This document shows, in pieces, positions 56,080 to 64,000 of a stretch of 64,000 nt of DNA. The stretch is from Oligoflexia bacterium. GTDB lineage: Bacteria; Bdellovibrionota; UBA1018. Below the pieces are notes generated by a model that was not told the origin of the DNA, searched no databases, and worked only from the letters and a program-made list of their open reading frames with translations. The stretch lies in contig JACMNQ010000049.1 of the NCBI GenBank assembly GCA_014378465.1, forward strand, positions 18,679 through 82,678, read 5' to 3'. The position numbers and the translations under genes were made by a program. Numbering within the stretch: position 1 is the stretch's first letter; the number at the start of each line of letters is the position of its first letter.

Positions 56080-56176
56080 TCCAGAATTCGTACGGCGCAG
56101 CCCCGTGATCATCCGCCTTCAATCGGGAAGCGACCGACAGCGGGATCACAGTCCAGTGCCGGTCACTTTCTCATGA

Positions 56177-56599
56177 TCAGTATCTCGACTTCATCGCCTG
56201 TGCGATGTCTTCAGCCTTGGCGGACATCGTGATCTGGAAGTCTTTACCGGGAACTTTACCTTCGGCAATGAGCTCGGCGCCGAGTTCATCGGCATACGCC
56301 TGCTGTTCCGCCTTTGAAGTGCAGACCATCATGTCGGCATCACCGTTGGTGTGTTCGACCATCAGAAGCCAGCCGAGGGTCACAGGCGACTTCTTGCCGG
56401 CGCTCTTGGCAACAGCCTTCTTCGCCGGGGCAGCTTTTTTAGCCACTTTTTTAGAAGCGGTTTTTTTTGCAGAAGCTTTGGCAGCTTTCTTGGGAGCCGT
56501 TTTCATGGCAGGAGCCTTTTTTACTGCCGTTTTCTTTGTTGCCGTTTTCTTTGCGACGATTTTTTTTGCGGTGGCTTTTTTGGCTGGTTTCTTTTTCAC
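56177..56599 (-). CDS. Lys/Ala-rich histone H1-like protein
   Basis: The protein begins with about 80 residues of Lys-Ala-Pro repeats (AKKATAKKIVAKKTATKK), the pattern of eukaryote-like H1/AlgP DNA-binding tails. A small globular end follows (VTLGWLLMVEHTNGDADMMV, then KDFQITMSAKAEDIAQAMKSRY) of unknown fold. GTG at 56599 has GGAAGGA seven bases upstream and is preferred to ATG 56632. A role in nucleoid compaction is likely but inferred. Confidence 0.75.
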   Translation of the reverse strand: MKKKPAKKATAKKIVAKKTATKKTAVKKAPAMKTAPKKAAKASAKKTASKKVAKKAAPAKKAVAKSAGKKSPVTLGWLLMVEHTNGDADMMVCTSKAEQQAYADELGAELIAEGKVPGKDFQITMSAKAEDIAQAMKSRY

Positions 56600-56733
56600 A
56601 AGGGGTCCTTCCGGGGTTCGGTTCATGGGCACTTCTGATTGATTTTGATCAGGATGCCCACGGTTTAACCATCTTGAGGCAGAGTGTCAACACCGAGGTC
56701 GTGTCTCAGTCAAATCGCGCCGGAATCCGCTCT

Positions 56734-57219
56734 TCATCCTCGGGCAGCGAGCAAACGTTCGTCATCCTGACGTTGGATCAGATCTGACCGGATGACGTCA
56801 GAAGTCTTTGCGAGAGTATCTCGAAAACCTGCATAGGCACCCAGTGCTGCGAATGCACCATGAGTGGAAACCTCGGCGCCGAACAGGGGCCAGTAGCCAA
56901 ACAGGGTTTGAGTCCTTGGAATCGCTCCCAGAATCGCCAGAGGTGCCATCGAGAATGCGACCGTTCGCGCATAGACGAGAGCAGGAGTTTCACTTTCCGA
57001 TCGCGACGCAAGTATTCCCGCTGCTCCGAAAAGGACGAGCGCAGCCTTGTTGAAAATATTCAACGGAAAGATTCCCAGAAACTGACCGTAACTCGCGTCA
57101 ACTTTCAAAGGAGGTAGTTCCGCTTCCTCTGCAGTTCGCGAAAGGGCAGGAATGAACGCCGCCAGGCCAAGCGCGAGCATCGTACTTCCACCGATTTGTG
57201 CAAAGCGTTTTGGAGACAT
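56734..57219 (-). CDS. DUF4383 membrane protein
   Basis: The 161-residue protein has four hydrophobic segments. The core includes YGQFLGIFPLNIFNKAALVLFGAAGILASR, the family's LFxxFPxNxxxxxxHLLxGxxGL-like motif, and YWPLFGAEVSTHGAFAALGAYAGF. Function is unknown. ATG 57219 is used; a GTG at 57231 is possible. It stands alone, with about 350 bases before the histidine kinase. Confidence 0.75.
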   Translation of the reverse strand: MSPKRFAQIGGSTMLALGLAAFIPALSRTAEEAELPPLKVDASYGQFLGIFPLNIFNKAALVLFGAAGILASRSESETPALVYARTVAFSMAPLAILGAIPRTQTLFGYWPLFGAEVSTHGAFAALGAYAGFRDTLAKTSDVIRSDLIQRQDDERLLAARG

Positions 57220-57451
57220 GGTTTGACTCACTTTCAGTTCATGCAGGGATCGCCCATTCCAGTGTGCAAATCAGAAACCACTCAGAATCGACGAGAACGA
57301 GGGCGATTGAAGGCTCACCCTCTGGGTGAAGAGAAATGCCAGTGTGCAGTGATCATCGCGATGTCACAAGCTGATTTGCCGGTCGCTTTTGAGATTGCTC
57401 CCGGTGCTCTTTGACGAAGTGCTCCTTTTTGACCATCCCCTGCAGAGGGGA

Positions 57452-57487
57452 CCTGTCACGCACTTTCGGGAGAGAGTGCGTGACAGG
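57452..57487. repeat. Stable 13-bp hairpin upstream of the hybrid kinase
   Basis: CCTGTCACGCACT pairs perfectly with AGTGCGTGACAGG around a ten-base loop. It lies 85 bases before the kinase start. There is no U tract on either side, so it is either a messenger structure or a regulator site. I see no gene in 57232-57571. Confidence 0.65.
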
Positions 57488-57571
57488 CGTTCAGCCGCTG
57501 GCCTGAGTCTGTCAGAAAAATGCCGGCTTCACTCCATCAAGTTTGCAGCCTGAACAGTCGATGAGTCCAGA

Positions 57572-60286
57572 ATGGCAACAAGCTCCGCATCTTTCAGATC
57601 ATTTTATCGACATTCTGTCGGTTCCGAGCTGGCCCTGAAACTCAAATCAGGGGTGCTGTCCCATTTCGCTTTGATCTTTCTCGTTTTGATTTTAACTCCT
57701 CTCGCCCATGAGCATGGCAGAGTGGCCATTCCACTTGCGGCCGGAATCGTGTTTCTCAATCTGCTCAGACTCAGGCTGGTGCGCAGTTACCGTGCTGCAA
57801 ATTCTCAGGCCTGGCACTTTCAGTTCAGCTTTCTCCTCTGCAGTGTCGCCTCACTCTGGGGTGCTCTCAGCTTCTTCACACTGAATCACTATCCAGTCGA
57901 AAGCTTTCCGGTTCTGACCCTTCTGATCGTGATTTCAGCAAGTGCGACGAGTGCGAACGTCGCTTTGGGCTGCAGTCCCCGCAACGCGCGGGCCTATTCC
58001 GGCATTCTATTGGGCTCGACTATTCTGGGACTCATCCTGCTGGGAACTCATGAAACCCGAACCATCGCTCTTCTCACTGCCTGCGCCCTCACGTACACCT
58101 GGACGCAGTCCCTGATCCAGGCTCGAGACTTCAAGGTCGCACGAATGAATGATTTCGAATTGAACTCCTCTCGGATCGAGAGAGAAGCGCAGCGCCGACT
58201 TCTCGAAGAAGTCCTCGATGGACTGGAAGACTCCGTTGTTCTGAAAGACCTTCAGGGAAAGTACCTGATGGTCAATCGCGCGACGAAACGCATGACCGGA
58301 TTTTCTCAGGAAATCATCGGAAAGCACGTTCGCGATTTCGCGCCAGGTCCGGTTGCCGAGAAAGTGGAACGAATGGACCGTGTCGTAGTGGAGAGTGGAC
58401 AGTCCACTTCTGACGAAGTCACGCTCCAGACTCAGAATGGTGAGCTTCACCTGCTTCGATCCATCTATCCCCATAGGGATGCAGGTGGAAAGATCACGGG
58501 GATCGTCGGCGTCAATCGGGACATCACGCAAATGAAGACTTCTCAGTCACAGATGGCAGCCGAAAGTCGACGACTGGTCGCCATCATCGAGACCCAGCGT
58601 GAAATCGCCTCAACAGGGCTGGATGTTGCGCGCGTCAATCACGCGATCGTCGAAAGGGTCAGGGATCTGACTCACTCGGACGGTGCGATCATTGAACAGG
58701 TGGATGGAGACGAGCTCTATTACAGGGACGCGAGCGGTCCCGTTGCCAAGTTGATCGGTTTGCGGCTCAAAATCCAGGGAAGCTTTTCCGGTCTCTGTCT
58801 GAAATTGGAAGAAACTTTGATCTGCGGAGACACCGAGGCAGATCCTCGAGTCAATCAGGAGGCCTGCCGAAAGACCAATATCCGATCCATGATCGTGGTT
58901 CCTCTGAAACATCAGGGAAAGACTTTCGGAGTGCTCAAGTCCTACTCCTCCAGAGCCAACGCGTTTTCCGAGGCTGAAGTCAGCACGCTTCGGCTCATGG
59001 CAGGCCTGCTCTCCGTATCGATGGGTCAGGCCGCGGACTTTGAAGCAAAAAAGGAAACCATCGAAGCCCTGCTGAACGCCGAAAAAAATCTGATCATCGC
59101 TCGTGAGCAGGCCGAGCAATCAGCCAGAATCAAGTCAGAGTTCCTGGCCAACATGTCGCATGAGATCAGAACACCGATCAACGGAGTCATCGGCATGGCC
59201 GGATTGATCCTGGACACGCGATTGGATCAGGAACAACAAAGTTATGCCAACACCATTCGAAGCTCCGCGGATGCACTCCTCAGTCTCGTGAATGATATCC
59301 TGGATTTTTCAAAGGTCGAAGCGGGCAAGATTGAGCTGGAGATCATTGATTTTGATTTGGGACTTCTGATTCAGGATATCGAAAAGACACTCAGTTTCGC
59401 GGCCAACGGCAAGGGCCTGAGGCTCATGCAGTCCGTGTCACCCGAGATGCGCTCAAAATTTCTGCGTGGAGATCCGACGCGCATTCGACAGATTCTCACC
59501 AACCTCGTGAACAATGCGATCAAGTTCACTCAGAGTGGCAGTGTCACCCTTGCAGTCACGTGGGATTCCGACATCGGCGGATCCCAGGGCGTGAGATTCG
59601 AAGTCACGGACACCGGCATCGGAATCAGTCTGAAGCATCAGAACAAACTCTTCACTCCCTTCACCCAGGCTGACTCCTCCACCACGCGTCGCTTCGGAGG
59701 AACAGGTCTTGGCCTCTCCATCTGCAAACAGCTCGTGACCGTTTTGGGTGGGACCATCGGGGTCAGAAGCTCTGAAGGACTGGGCACCACCTTCTGGTTC
59801 GTGCTTCCGCTTGAAGCAGGCACCGCACCTCAGCCGGTCTCAACATTGAGTTCCAACCCCGCGGCGTCGCTGCGCCACCTGAGGAATCGTCCAGTGAGGA
59901 TTCTGCTTGCCGAAGACAATTCGGTGAACCAGCTGATCGCCGTCAAGATGCTGGAGAAGTACGGCTTTCGCGTCGATGCAGTGGCAAACGGGAAGGAAGC
60001 GGTAGACGCTCTCATGACCGTCCCTTATGACCTCGTCCTGATGGATTGTCAGATGCCTGAGATGGATGGCTACGAAGCCACCCGGACCATTCGAAATTCG
60101 GGGGCACCTTCCGTCGGCTCGATTCCGACCATCGCCATGACGGCGAATGCGATGATCGGCGACCGCGAAAAATGTATGGCGGCCGGAATGTCTGATTATG
60201 TTTCCAAGCCCGTCAAAGCCGCCGAACTTGTCGCAGCAATTGAGCGAAATCTTCAGAGCGCGCCCATCCCGCCAATTGTCGCCTGA
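57572..60286 (+). CDS. Hybrid sensor histidine kinase (MASE-like, PAS, GAF, HisKA, HATPase, receiver)
   Basis: The 904-residue inner-membrane protein has six or so hydrophobic segments (residues 25-200, MASE-like), a coiled helix, a PAS domain (about 218-330; [36 protein letters not shown]), a GAF domain (345-510), and a HisKA domain with H530 in [18 protein letters not shown]. The HATPase has N-box [10 protein letters not shown] and G-boxes DTGIGIS and GGTGLGLSI. The C-terminal receiver has D782, phospho-acceptor D825 and K879. It would detect a membrane or small-molecule signal. No separate response regulator is adjacent. Confidence 0.93.
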   Translation: MATSSASFRSFYRHSVGSELALKLKSGVLSHFALIFLVLILTPLAHEHGRVAIPLAAGIVFLNLLRLRLVRSYRAANSQAWHFQFSFLLCSVASLWGALSFFTLNHYPVESFPVLTLLIVISASATSANVALGCSPRNARAYSGILLGSTILGLILLGTHETRTIALLTACALTYTWTQSLIQARDFKVARMNDFELNSSRIEREAQRRLLEEVLDGLEDSVVLKDLQGKYLMVNRATKRMTGFSQEIIGKHVRDFAPGPVAEKVERMDRVVVESGQSTSDEVTLQTQNGELHLLRSIYPHRDAGGKITGIVGVNRDITQMKTSQSQMAAESRRLVAIIETQREIASTGLDVARVNHAIVERVRDLTHSDGAIIEQVDGDELYYRDASGPVAKLIGLRLKIQGSFSGLCLKLEETLICGDTEADPRVNQEACRKTNIRSMIVVPLKHQGKTFGVLKSYSSRANAFSEAEVSTLRLMAGLLSVSMGQAADFEAKKETIEALLNAEKNLIIAREQAEQSARIKSEFLANMSHEIRTPINGVIGMAGLILDTRLDQEQQSYANTIRSSADALLSLVNDILDFSKVEAGKIELEIIDFDLGLLIQDIEKTLSFAANGKGLRLMQSVSPEMRSKFLRGDPTRIRQILTNLVNNAIKFTQSGSVTLAVTWDSDIGGSQGVRFEVTDTGIGISLKHQNKLFTPFTQADSSTTRRFGGTGLGLSICKQLVTVLGGTIGVRSSEGLGTTFWFVLPLEAGTAPQPVSTLSSNPAASLRHLRNRPVRILLAEDNSVNQLIAVKMLEKYGFRVDAVANGKEAVDALMTVPYDLVLMDCQMPEMDGYEATRTIRNSGAPSVGSIPTIAMTANAMIGDREKCMAAGMSDYVSKPVKAAELVAAIERNLQSAPIPPIVA

Positions 60287-60326
60287 AGTGGACTTCCTGT
60301 TTCAATGAGCCCTGCTCGAGCCGCCG

Positions 60327-61025
60327 TCAGGCGAGGTCAAAAAGGAGCACTTCAGTGTTTTCGCGAGCCACGAAATTGAGAGCTCCCGTTTCACTGATCG
60401 CTGCACCATCTCCTGCCATCAGGCTTTCTCCGTTCAGGTCCAGAGCGCCTTTGATGACCTGAACCCAGGCGTGCCGACCCGGAGCCAGCTGATGATCCAC
60501 TTCCTTGCCTTCATCGAGAAGTCCGGAATACAATTTCGCATTCTGATGAATCGTGACGGAGCCGTCCTCTCCCGTCGGTGAAACGATGAGTTTGAGCCGA
60601 TTTTTCTTCTCTTCGGCCGTGAATTTCTTCTCTTCATAGCTGGGTTGATCTCCTTCCTTTGCCGGGGTGATCCAGATCTGAAGCAGGTGCAGGGGCTTGT
60701 CCTTCGAATGATTGAATTCACTGTGCTGGACGCCTTTGCCCGCGCTCATGCGCTGGATATCGCCCGGCCGGATGACGGAGCCCGTGCCCATGCTGTCCTT
60801 GTGCTCAAGCTCACCTTCGACCATGTAGGTGATGATTTCCATATCGCGGTGGCCATGCTTTCCGAAGCCCTGTCCGGGCTGAACCCGGTCATCGTTGATC
60901 ACGAGCAGATCGCGGAAGCCGTTGAATTTCGGGTCATGGTAATTGGCGAAGGAAAACGTATGGTAGCTCTCGAGCCAGCCGTGCTGCGCATGTCCTCGAT
61001 CATTTGATCTTCTGATGTTGATCAT
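60327..61025 (-). CDS. Pirin family protein
   Basis: The 232-residue bicupin of the pirin/YhaK type: FSFANYHDPKFNGFRDLLVINDD, then GFGKHGHRDMEIITYMVEGELEHKDSMG, provides the conserved metal-binding His-x-His and Glu ligands. IQRMSAGKGVQHSEFNHS is also typical. Some pirins show quercetin dioxygenase activity; others are redox regulators. ATG 61025 has GGAG nine bases upstream and begins directly at the family motif. Confidence 0.92.
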   Translation of the reverse strand: MINIRRSNDRGHAQHGWLESYHTFSFANYHDPKFNGFRDLLVINDDRVQPGQGFGKHGHRDMEIITYMVEGELEHKDSMGTGSVIRPGDIQRMSAGKGVQHSEFNHSKDKPLHLLQIWITPAKEGDQPSYEEKKFTAEEKKNRLKLIVSPTGEDGSVTIHQNAKLYSGLLDEGKEVDHQLAPGRHAWVQVIKGALDLNGESLMAGDGAAISETGALNFVARENTEVLLFDLA

Positions 61026-61387
61026 TTGTTCTGTCTCCTTGAAGGGGGTGTTCTGATTCCTTGAAACTGCGCCCAGATTCAATTTTCCATAAGATAACAA
61101 TACGCGAACATTTTTCCTAAAAATTGGATAATTTTCAAATAATTGATCTTGATGATATTTTGTTACTTTTCAGAGTGATGCAGGTGGGCCGTTTCAGCGA
61201 GGGTTGACCACTCGAAGTCTCAAGATCACTCGGAATCTCACGCGCGGTCTTGAGTTTACAGGTTACGTTCAGCGCACAGGTCAGGATAGCGTGAAAAGCG
61301 AAAAAAACGAGCCTGTTGCCATTGATCAATGGTTTGGCCCCCAGAATATTTATGTCGGAGGAATAATCGCCGTCATCAAGCTACCTG

Positions 61388-61918
61388 TCAAGCCGCTCGC
61401 TTCATGGCCTCTCCTGGATAACTGAGCTTCTCGGATTTCACTCTTGCCCATGAAGGAAGCTGGTGCGGGACTGCGCGAGTCTTGGTCATGATGTCGAAAA
61501 CCGGGAGCCCTCTCGCGACCATCGCGTCCGCGATGAGCCGCCTATGGCATCTCCAGGGAACAGCCTCCGCGCACATCACGACTACCCTCTTCTTCTTATC
61601 CAACAGAATCAGACGCTCTAAGGACTCTTTGAACGGGTCCTTTTCCATGTAATCGGCGTAACCTCGGAATGCGGCGACCTGCCATCCCAGATTCACGGAA
61701 TTTTTCAGCGCCGTTCTTCTTCCTCCCAAATCAGGAAAATGGAGGTACCGAATTCCGTGTTTTTTCAGAAAACGCCTGAGGCGGTCGCTATTGAATTGCG
61801 GGAATCGGTTTGATCCAGGAAAGCGTCTCACATCAACGAGAATTTGGATCTGATGTGCTTCAAGCAAATGCAGGAATTCCTCCTTGGTTCTCATTGAATG
61901 TCCGATCGTGAAAAACAC
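61388..61918 (-). CDS. DUF488-family protein
   Basis: The 176-residue protein has the family's TIGHSMRTKEEFLHLLEAHQIQILVDVRRFPGS near the N-terminus. PDLGGRR and CAEAVPWRCHRRLIADA are the conserved Cys-x2-5-Cys-H-R block that is typical of DUF488. A nucleotide- or nucleic-acid-linked role is often suggested. It stands alone; the 360 bases between it and pirin contain no clear gene. Confidence 0.88.
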   Translation of the reverse strand: MFFTIGHSMRTKEEFLHLLEAHQIQILVDVRRFPGSNRFPQFNSDRLRRFLKKHGIRYLHFPDLGGRRTALKNSVNLGWQVAAFRGYADYMEKDPFKESLERLILLDKKKRVVVMCAEAVPWRCHRRLIADAMVARGLPVFDIMTKTRAVPHQLPSWARVKSEKLSYPGEAMKRAA

Positions 61919-62061
61919 ACCTCATCCGGTGCAATTAAACGTCCAATTGATCAAGTGCATTTGGTGAAATAAAGGCCCGAGACCTTGCTTGCCTGCTCGA
62001 AGTCAAAGTGAGTGAACACCTCAAGTCCATCTATGTTGACCATCGGCCAAGCCACCGTACT

Positions 62062-62616
62062 TTATTTCAATCCTCCCGCGCTTTTCAAGATGATGGAAAA
62101 TTCAGCTTCACTGACGGGCTGAATCGAAAGACGCCGGCCCTTTCTCAGAAGTGCCATCCCGTTAAGCTCCTTGATGCTTTTGATTTCCTCTAGAGTGAGT
62201 GGATGTTTCAAATGCCCGAGGTAGCCGACTTCTGCACAAAACCAGACAGGGTGGTCGTGACTGGCCCTTGGATCGTATTGTTCGCCCCTTTGGTCCAGAG
62301 CGCTCGGGTCCGCTTGATTTGGTTTTACGACGTATCCGACACCGAAAACACCGGGCGACTCCACATTTGAGTGATAAAATAGAAATTGATCACCGGACTT
62401 CATCCCGGTCATCATGAAATTACGAGCCTGATAATTTCTAATGCCAGTCCAAAGCGTCTTTTTATCGCGCGCGAACTGTTCAATCGAATAACATGAAGGT
62501 TTTGATTTGATCAGCCAAAAGCCAATTGTTCCGTCGTCCTGAGTCGCGGACTTTGATTTCTCACTGTTCTTTGCAGCTCTGCTCATTCCTAAGACTCTAC
62601 TTTCCGTATTCGCCAT
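62062..62616 (-). CDS. EVE-domain protein
   Basis: The 184-residue protein carries an EVE (PUA-like) domain: FWLIKSKPSCYSIEQFARDKKTLWTGIRNYQARNFM, then KSGDQFLFYHSNVESPGVFGVGYVV, and the WFCAEVGYLGHLKHPLTLEEIK segment. EVE domains recognise modified bases in DNA or RNA. The first 25 residues are a charged disordered head, and the start is uncertain between 62616 and 62586. It is divergent from the DUF2231 gene. Confidence 0.9.
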   Translation of the reverse strand: MANTESRVLGMSRAAKNSEKSKSATQDDGTIGFWLIKSKPSCYSIEQFARDKKTLWTGIRNYQARNFMMTGMKSGDQFLFYHSNVESPGVFGVGYVVKPNQADPSALDQRGEQYDPRASHDHPVWFCAEVGYLGHLKHPLTLEEIKSIKELNGMALLRKGRRLSIQPVSEAEFSIILKSAGGLK

Positions 62617-62760
62617 ATCAATACCCACCGAATCAATTTTGGCATTTCAGTGCGACGCGAAAACCGCGCGGTGTGGCGTTTGCACTCTAAAGCGGGAGTT
62701 GAAATATTAAATGGTTGATTGAGAGCGCCGTTTGCATTTACGCAGGCGAAAGGTGATTTT

Positions 62761-63324
62761 ATGGGACCCGTCATGAAGGCGATAGACAAAGTTGAGGAAC
62801 TCATCGGCCATAGCCCTCATCCGGCCATCGTCGCCATCCCGATTGGAGCGTGGCTAACCAGCACGATTGCAGACGGGTTTGCGATCGCAACGAAAAAGAC
62901 CGCTTATGATGACGCTGCTCGCATCAGTATGGCCGTAGGTCTCGTCGGCGCGGTGGGGGCAATAGTTACTGGCTTACATGATTATGGTTACATTCCGAAA
63001 GCTCGAGAACCGAGCCAGAGTATCGCAACCCGACATGGGTGGGGAAATGCCGTCGCAACCTCTCTCTTCCTGATCAGCTTTGTACTCAGGGTGCGAGCCT
63101 CCCAAGCGAAACAAAGTCCCTCGATCTTTTCGCGCATGCTTGCGTTAGCAGGTTCGGGAACTGTGGCTTATACGGGATGGCTCGGAGGCAAGCTCGTCGA
63201 GGAACAGGGTGAAGGGGTTAAACCGATTATTCAGCAGCAAAACGAAGTTGAAAATGTGAGAAAGCGAATTCTTTCAGAAGATCATTCAGGTCCGGTCCAC
63301 ATGCAAACTGAAAAATCAGGTTGA
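62761..63324 (+). CDS. DUF2231 membrane protein
   Basis: The 187-residue protein has four hydrophobic segments and the family start ELIGHSPHPAIVAIPIGAWLTSTIADGF, then ARISMAVGLVGAVGAIVTGLHDY. Members are small haem-like or carrier-like membrane proteins of unknown function. AAAGG seven bases upstream supports ATG 62761. A C-terminal polar tail follows the fourth helix. Confidence 0.85.
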   Translation: MGPVMKAIDKVEELIGHSPHPAIVAIPIGAWLTSTIADGFAIATKKTAYDDAARISMAVGLVGAVGAIVTGLHDYGYIPKAREPSQSIATRHGWGNAVATSLFLISFVLRVRASQAKQSPSIFSRMLALAGSGTVAYTGWLGGKLVEEQGEGVKPIIQQQNEVENVRKRILSEDHSGPVHMQTEKSG

Positions 63325-63589
63325 GCCTGACCCCGGCTGATGACCTTTTGCAATTGTGACAGTTCATTTTCCTGAAACTGCCGATTCTCGTGCAGCCATG
63401 TATTGTCCAGAGGCGAGGGATTCGGAAGAGAAATATGCCGTGCGTAAAGCAGGGTGTGCATGGCCACCCACCTCAAGCTGAAATACTTCGAAAACAGCGT
63501 AATATACGCATGATTTTGAGAAGGACGTCTTGATCGATTGGAAAAGAACCGTGACAGCCAGCGACTGCGGAGGTAGCAATGCATAGAAG

Positions 63590-64000
63590 ATGAAAAAAGA
63601 CTTCTGGCTCAAGCGATGGGCTCAATCAGAAATTGGCTGGCATCAGACTGAAGTCGAGCCCGCGCTGATTCAATGGGCGTCGGGTCGGCGGCCAGGACGC
63701 ATCCTGGTTCCCTTCTGTGGCAAAAGCCTGGACCTGATCTGGCTGAAGTCCCAAGGTCACGAAGTCATCGGAGTCGAGCTGAGTGAGTTGGCCCTGAAGA
63801 AATTCTTTTCGGAAAATGCGATCGCGAGCGCTCAAAGCTCTGAAGGCCGATTCACGGTCCATCGCGCCGATGGACTCACGCTTTTCAACGGAGATTTCTT
63901 CGATCTGACTCCGGAGCAGCTCGGTTCCGTCGATGCAGTCTACGACCGGGCAGCATTGATCGCTCAGCCTCCTGAAATGCGAAATCGATATGCGCTGAAA
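63590..64000 (+). CDS. Thiopurine S-methyltransferase family protein, partial
   Basis: The first 137 residues are inside the window; the rest is cut off. MKKDFWLKRWAQSEIGWHQTEVEP, then RILVPFCGKSLDLIWLKSQGHEVIGVELSELALKKFF is the TPMT signature, with VPFCGKS as the SAM loop. VDAVYDRAALIAQPPEMR continues the fold. These enzymes methylate thiopurines, selenium or tellurium compounds, or iodide. A strong GGAGG precedes a four-codon mini-ORF (63579-63593) that overlaps this start as ATGA. Confidence 0.9.
   Translation, partial: MKKDFWLKRWAQSEIGWHQTEVEPALIQWASGRRPGRILVPFCGKSLDLIWLKSQGHEVIGVELSELALKKFFSENAIASAQSSEGRFTVHRADGLTLFNGDFFDLTPEQLGSVDAVYDRAALIAQPPEMRNRYALK

Noticed and set aside
57196-57414. 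72-codon plus-strand frame upstream of the hybrid kinase
   Set aside because: It overlaps the start of the DUF4383 gene antisense and has no recognisable features or ribosome site.
61204-61425. 73-codon frame between pirin and DUF488
   Set aside because: TTG start, no ribosome site, and composition not protein-like. The 360-base gap appears non-coding.
63282-63584. 100-codon minus-strand frame before the methyltransferase gene
   Set aside because: It overlaps the end of the DUF2231 gene antisense, has no ribosome site and no family resemblance.

Overview
The window looks like chromosome of a Gram-negative, motile or at least chemotactic bacterium of the Bdellovibrionota (former predatory delta-proteobacterial) type. 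That is an inference. It rests on a TIGR02147-family regulator, many lipoproteins and signal-peptide proteins of unknown family, TonB-dependent receptors, a split chemotaxis set, paired PilZ proteins, and an rpsB-tsf-pyrH-frr-uppS-cdsA-rseP block. GC content is moderate to high, and genes are dense on both strands.

Region by region. 1-6.6 kb: a minus-strand housekeeping operon for translation, UMP kinase, undecaprenyl-PP synthesis, CDP-diacylglycerol synthesis and the site-2 protease RseP (cut by the window edge), with a readable promoter and a long leader upstream of rpsB. 6.8-13.2 kb: a TonB receptor under a cobalamin riboswitch, a three-gene TPM-domain/membrane operon, an S28 serine peptidase and an AI-2E-type permease. 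13.8-19.5 kb: tRNA-Ser(GGA), a DUF2917 protein, and a chemotaxis cluster holding two almost identical CheW proteins, an MCP and a CheR-receiver fusion whose C-terminus resembles a dead CheB. 19.6-28.9 kb: an MFS exporter, a patatin phospholipase, a helix-turn-helix protein overlapping an outer-membrane protein, ligA and radA. 28.8-39.3 kb: secreted proteins with a TIGR02147 regulator and a metzincin-motif protease, glpK, a degenerate MCP-like membrane protein, an arginase-fold enzyme, and a GYF/PilZ/PilZ run closed by a strong terminator. 39.4-45 kb: two large paralogous beta-helix lipoproteins separated by transposase scars. 45.1-47.2 kb: small unknown genes, a cupredoxin-like lipoprotein and an HD phosphohydrolase.

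47.3-51.1 kb is the clearest accessory region. Downstream of tRNA-Arg(ACG), the last 18 bp of the tRNA gene recur perfectly three more times and in decayed form twice more. Most copies are followed by their own hairpin terminator. The segments between copies hold an RraA-like gene, the tail of a LysR regulator, and an AlbA_2/Schlafen-type ATPase regulator. That last gene is bracketed on both sides by inverted copies of an 11-bp motif, one of which reaches almost to its start codon. No integrase is visible, so this appears to be a stack of small integrated elements or their remains.

51.2-64 kb: a PL7 alginate-lyase-like lipoprotein divergent from a TonB receptor/TonB pair, murI, an exonuclease III remnant, a histone-H1-like protein, a large hybrid histidine kinase, and a series of small stand-alone proteins (pirin, DUF488, EVE, DUF2231), ending in a thiopurine-methyltransferase-family gene cut by the right edge.
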